From: Priapulus caudatus
Lineage: Eukaryota > Priapulida > Priapulimorpha > Priapulimorphida > Priapulidae
DNA: 55,294 bases
NCBI RefSeq assembly: GCF_000485595.1
Contig: NW_014577085.1
Location: 473,497-528,790, forward strand
Direction of reading: 5' to 3'
Part shown: positions 12,386-55,294 of the stretch, in pieces
How the letters are laid out: the number at the start of each line of letters is the position of its first letter
Position numbering within the stretch: the stretch's first letter is position 1
The notes under the pieces: generated by a model
The model's database searches: none
Seen by the model: only the letters and a program-made list of their open reading frames with translations
What the model was told of the DNA's origin: nothing
Made by a program: the position numbers and the translations under genes

Positions 12386-12433
12386 GTCGTCCCACCTTAA
12401 GGCTCGTCGCTAAGTATCGCTCATAGGCTATGT

Positions 12434-12668
12434 CCCGCCAGGGTACGCCGAACTACCCTGGGTACGGTCCGGTATACCGGAACGTACCCTGGTCACTATT
12501 GATATGGTTGGTTAGGATTTAAGGTAGGGTGTTAGGGTTAGGGTAGGTAGGCGTAGGCGACTCCCAGACTCGTTAGTGAGTAGGCGAGGTACGTCGCATA
12601 TTAGATAGTACCAGGGTACGTTCCGGTATACCGGACTGTACCCAGGGTACGTTCCGGCAGTACCCCGG
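12434..12668. mobile_element. Foldback element with TTAGGG-like core
   Basis: The arms at about 12434-12497 and 12607-12668 are inverted copies. Each contains the self-complementary CCGGTATACCGG (12469-12480 and 12623-12634) next to GTACCCTGG. The roughly 110-bp core holds GGGTGTTAGGGTTAGGGTAG, a telomere-like tract. Confidence 0.85.
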
Positions 12669-12767
12669 GGAACATGACAGACCCTCTCAGCATAACTATC
12701 ACTTGCGTAGTAAAAGTTCAATGTGTGAACAATGAATTAAATTCAAATAAACAACTATACTTTGCAG

Positions 12768-54610
<41,843 letters not shown>

Positions 54611-54657
54611 GTACGAGGCCTGGGCTCTTCTTCTCTTCTTCTCTTGCAGCCATTTTT

Positions 54658-55200
54658 AGCTCACCTTGACATCGTCAAGATGAGCTATTGCCATGGGGCG
54701 TCGTCTCGTCGTCCGTCAACATTTGGCTATGGTCAACGATAACTTGAGAACCGTTTGACCCACATGTTTCGTATTGCATACAGTTGTTACTCCTATGGGA
54801 GAGATGTGAACGTCCTATTTTGGAGCACGCCAGTTGACCTACTTTCGAGCCACGCCCACTTTTTGGCAAAAATGGAAACGGCCATAAGTCAGTTCAGGTT
54901 CAATGGATTTTGCTCATTTTTTGGTACGTGAATGAATAAGGACTGGCCCCAATACATATCACACCGGTTTTTTTTTAATTATGCAAATTAGGTAGATTTT
55001 TGGCAATTTCACTATGCATTTCAGTGTCTGCCTACGGTCAACGATAACTCAAGAACCGTTTGACCCACATGTTTCAAATTGCATACAGTTGTTACTCCTA
55101 TGGGAGAGATCTGCACGTCCTATTTTGGAGCACGCCAGTCGACCTACTTTCGAGCCACGCCCACTTTTTGGCAAAAATGAAAATGGCCATCTAGATTCAT
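54658..55200 (+). repeat. Dispersed-type repeat containing a 305-bp tandem duplication
   Basis: A segment of about 160 bp (GGTCAACGATAACTTGAGAA... to TTTTTGGCAAAAATG) at 54731 recurs at 55036 with about 95% identity. The left edge is a hairpin: TAGCTCACCTTGAC and its complement, with one mismatch (54658-54688). This looks like a mobile-element fragment in the KIF6 intron after the 54610 donor. Open frames in it are not coding. Confidence 0.75.
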
Positions 55201-55216
55201 TCGATTTTGTTAAATT

Positions 55217-55275
55217 TACCTACCTACCTACCTACCTACCTACCTACCTACCTACCTACCTACCTACCTACCTAC
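55217..55275 (+). repeat. TACC tetranucleotide repeat
   Basis: About 14 perfect TACC units. Confidence 0.95.
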
Positions 55276-55294
55276 TAGGGGTGCAACGAATCAG
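55276..55294 (+). mobile_element. Possible hAT-type terminus at window edge
   Basis: TAGGGGTGCAACGAATCAG resembles the CAGGGGTG(C/T)AACGA start of hAT/Charlie-type elements. Only 19 bases are present. Confidence 0.3.

Larger units (their letters stand above)
3259..12767. other. Region between DAAM first coding exon and first recognised KIF6 exon
   Basis: About 9.5 kb between divergent genes. It should hold the KIF6 start and the proximal DAAM promoter. I find the hAT-like element at 4103, the candidate DAAM exon at 5339, a short tandem at 8861, AT repeats at 10935, hairpins at 11233, a foldback element at 12434 and otherwise unremarkable AT-rich sequence. Small open frames here (for example 8226-8531, 8665-9060 and 9261-9677) match nothing I know and lack coding character. 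Confidence 0.6.

Overview
This is animal nuclear DNA from a draft assembly. It has spliced genes with canonical GT..AG introns, abundant microsatellites, several short inverted-repeat transposons, TTAGGG-type telomere-like tracts and one 10-base run of N. The two genes are close to their vertebrate counterparts in sequence, while the repeats (hAT-like and other MITEs) look like those of marine invertebrates. A hemichordate, echinoderm, amphioxus or lophotrochozoan would fit, but I cannot name the species.

Left end (1-3156, minus strand): five consecutive coding exons of a DAAM-type formin (Dishevelled-associated activator of morphogenesis). They cover the N-terminus and the start of the GTPase-binding/diaphanous-inhibitory region. 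Splice phases agree at every junction and the gene runs off the left edge.

Right part (12768-54610, plus strand): nine consecutive exons of kinesin KIF6. They encode about 335 residues of the motor domain and its C-terminal exit, again with consistent phases. One intron (15355-51590, about 36.2 kb) fills most of the window. The N-terminal exon(s) of KIF6 were not found convincingly, and the gene continues past the right edge.

The two genes are divergently transcribed. Human DAAM2 and KIF6 are also head-to-head neighbours, so this looks like ancient conserved linkage. Two further minus-strand exons start with ATG, end in good donors and are in phase with the first DAAM exon. They lie at 5339-5534 and, inside the giant KIF6 intron, at 22947-23205. 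If they splice to DAAM, they give N-terminally extended isoforms and place the 5' KIF6 exons inside a DAAM intron.

The rest is non-coding: the giant intron carries MITE-like elements, long inverted repeats, microsatellites (GA, CA/TG, GACA, GTGC-rich), a noisy 22-23 bp minisatellite of about 3.4 kb interrupted by a unique 550-bp segment, a 19-bp CpG-rich tandem repeat, and CpG-rich patches that may be promoters. I saw no convincing rRNA, tRNA or CRISPR array. The long open frames in the minisatellite and microsatellites are artefacts of repetition.
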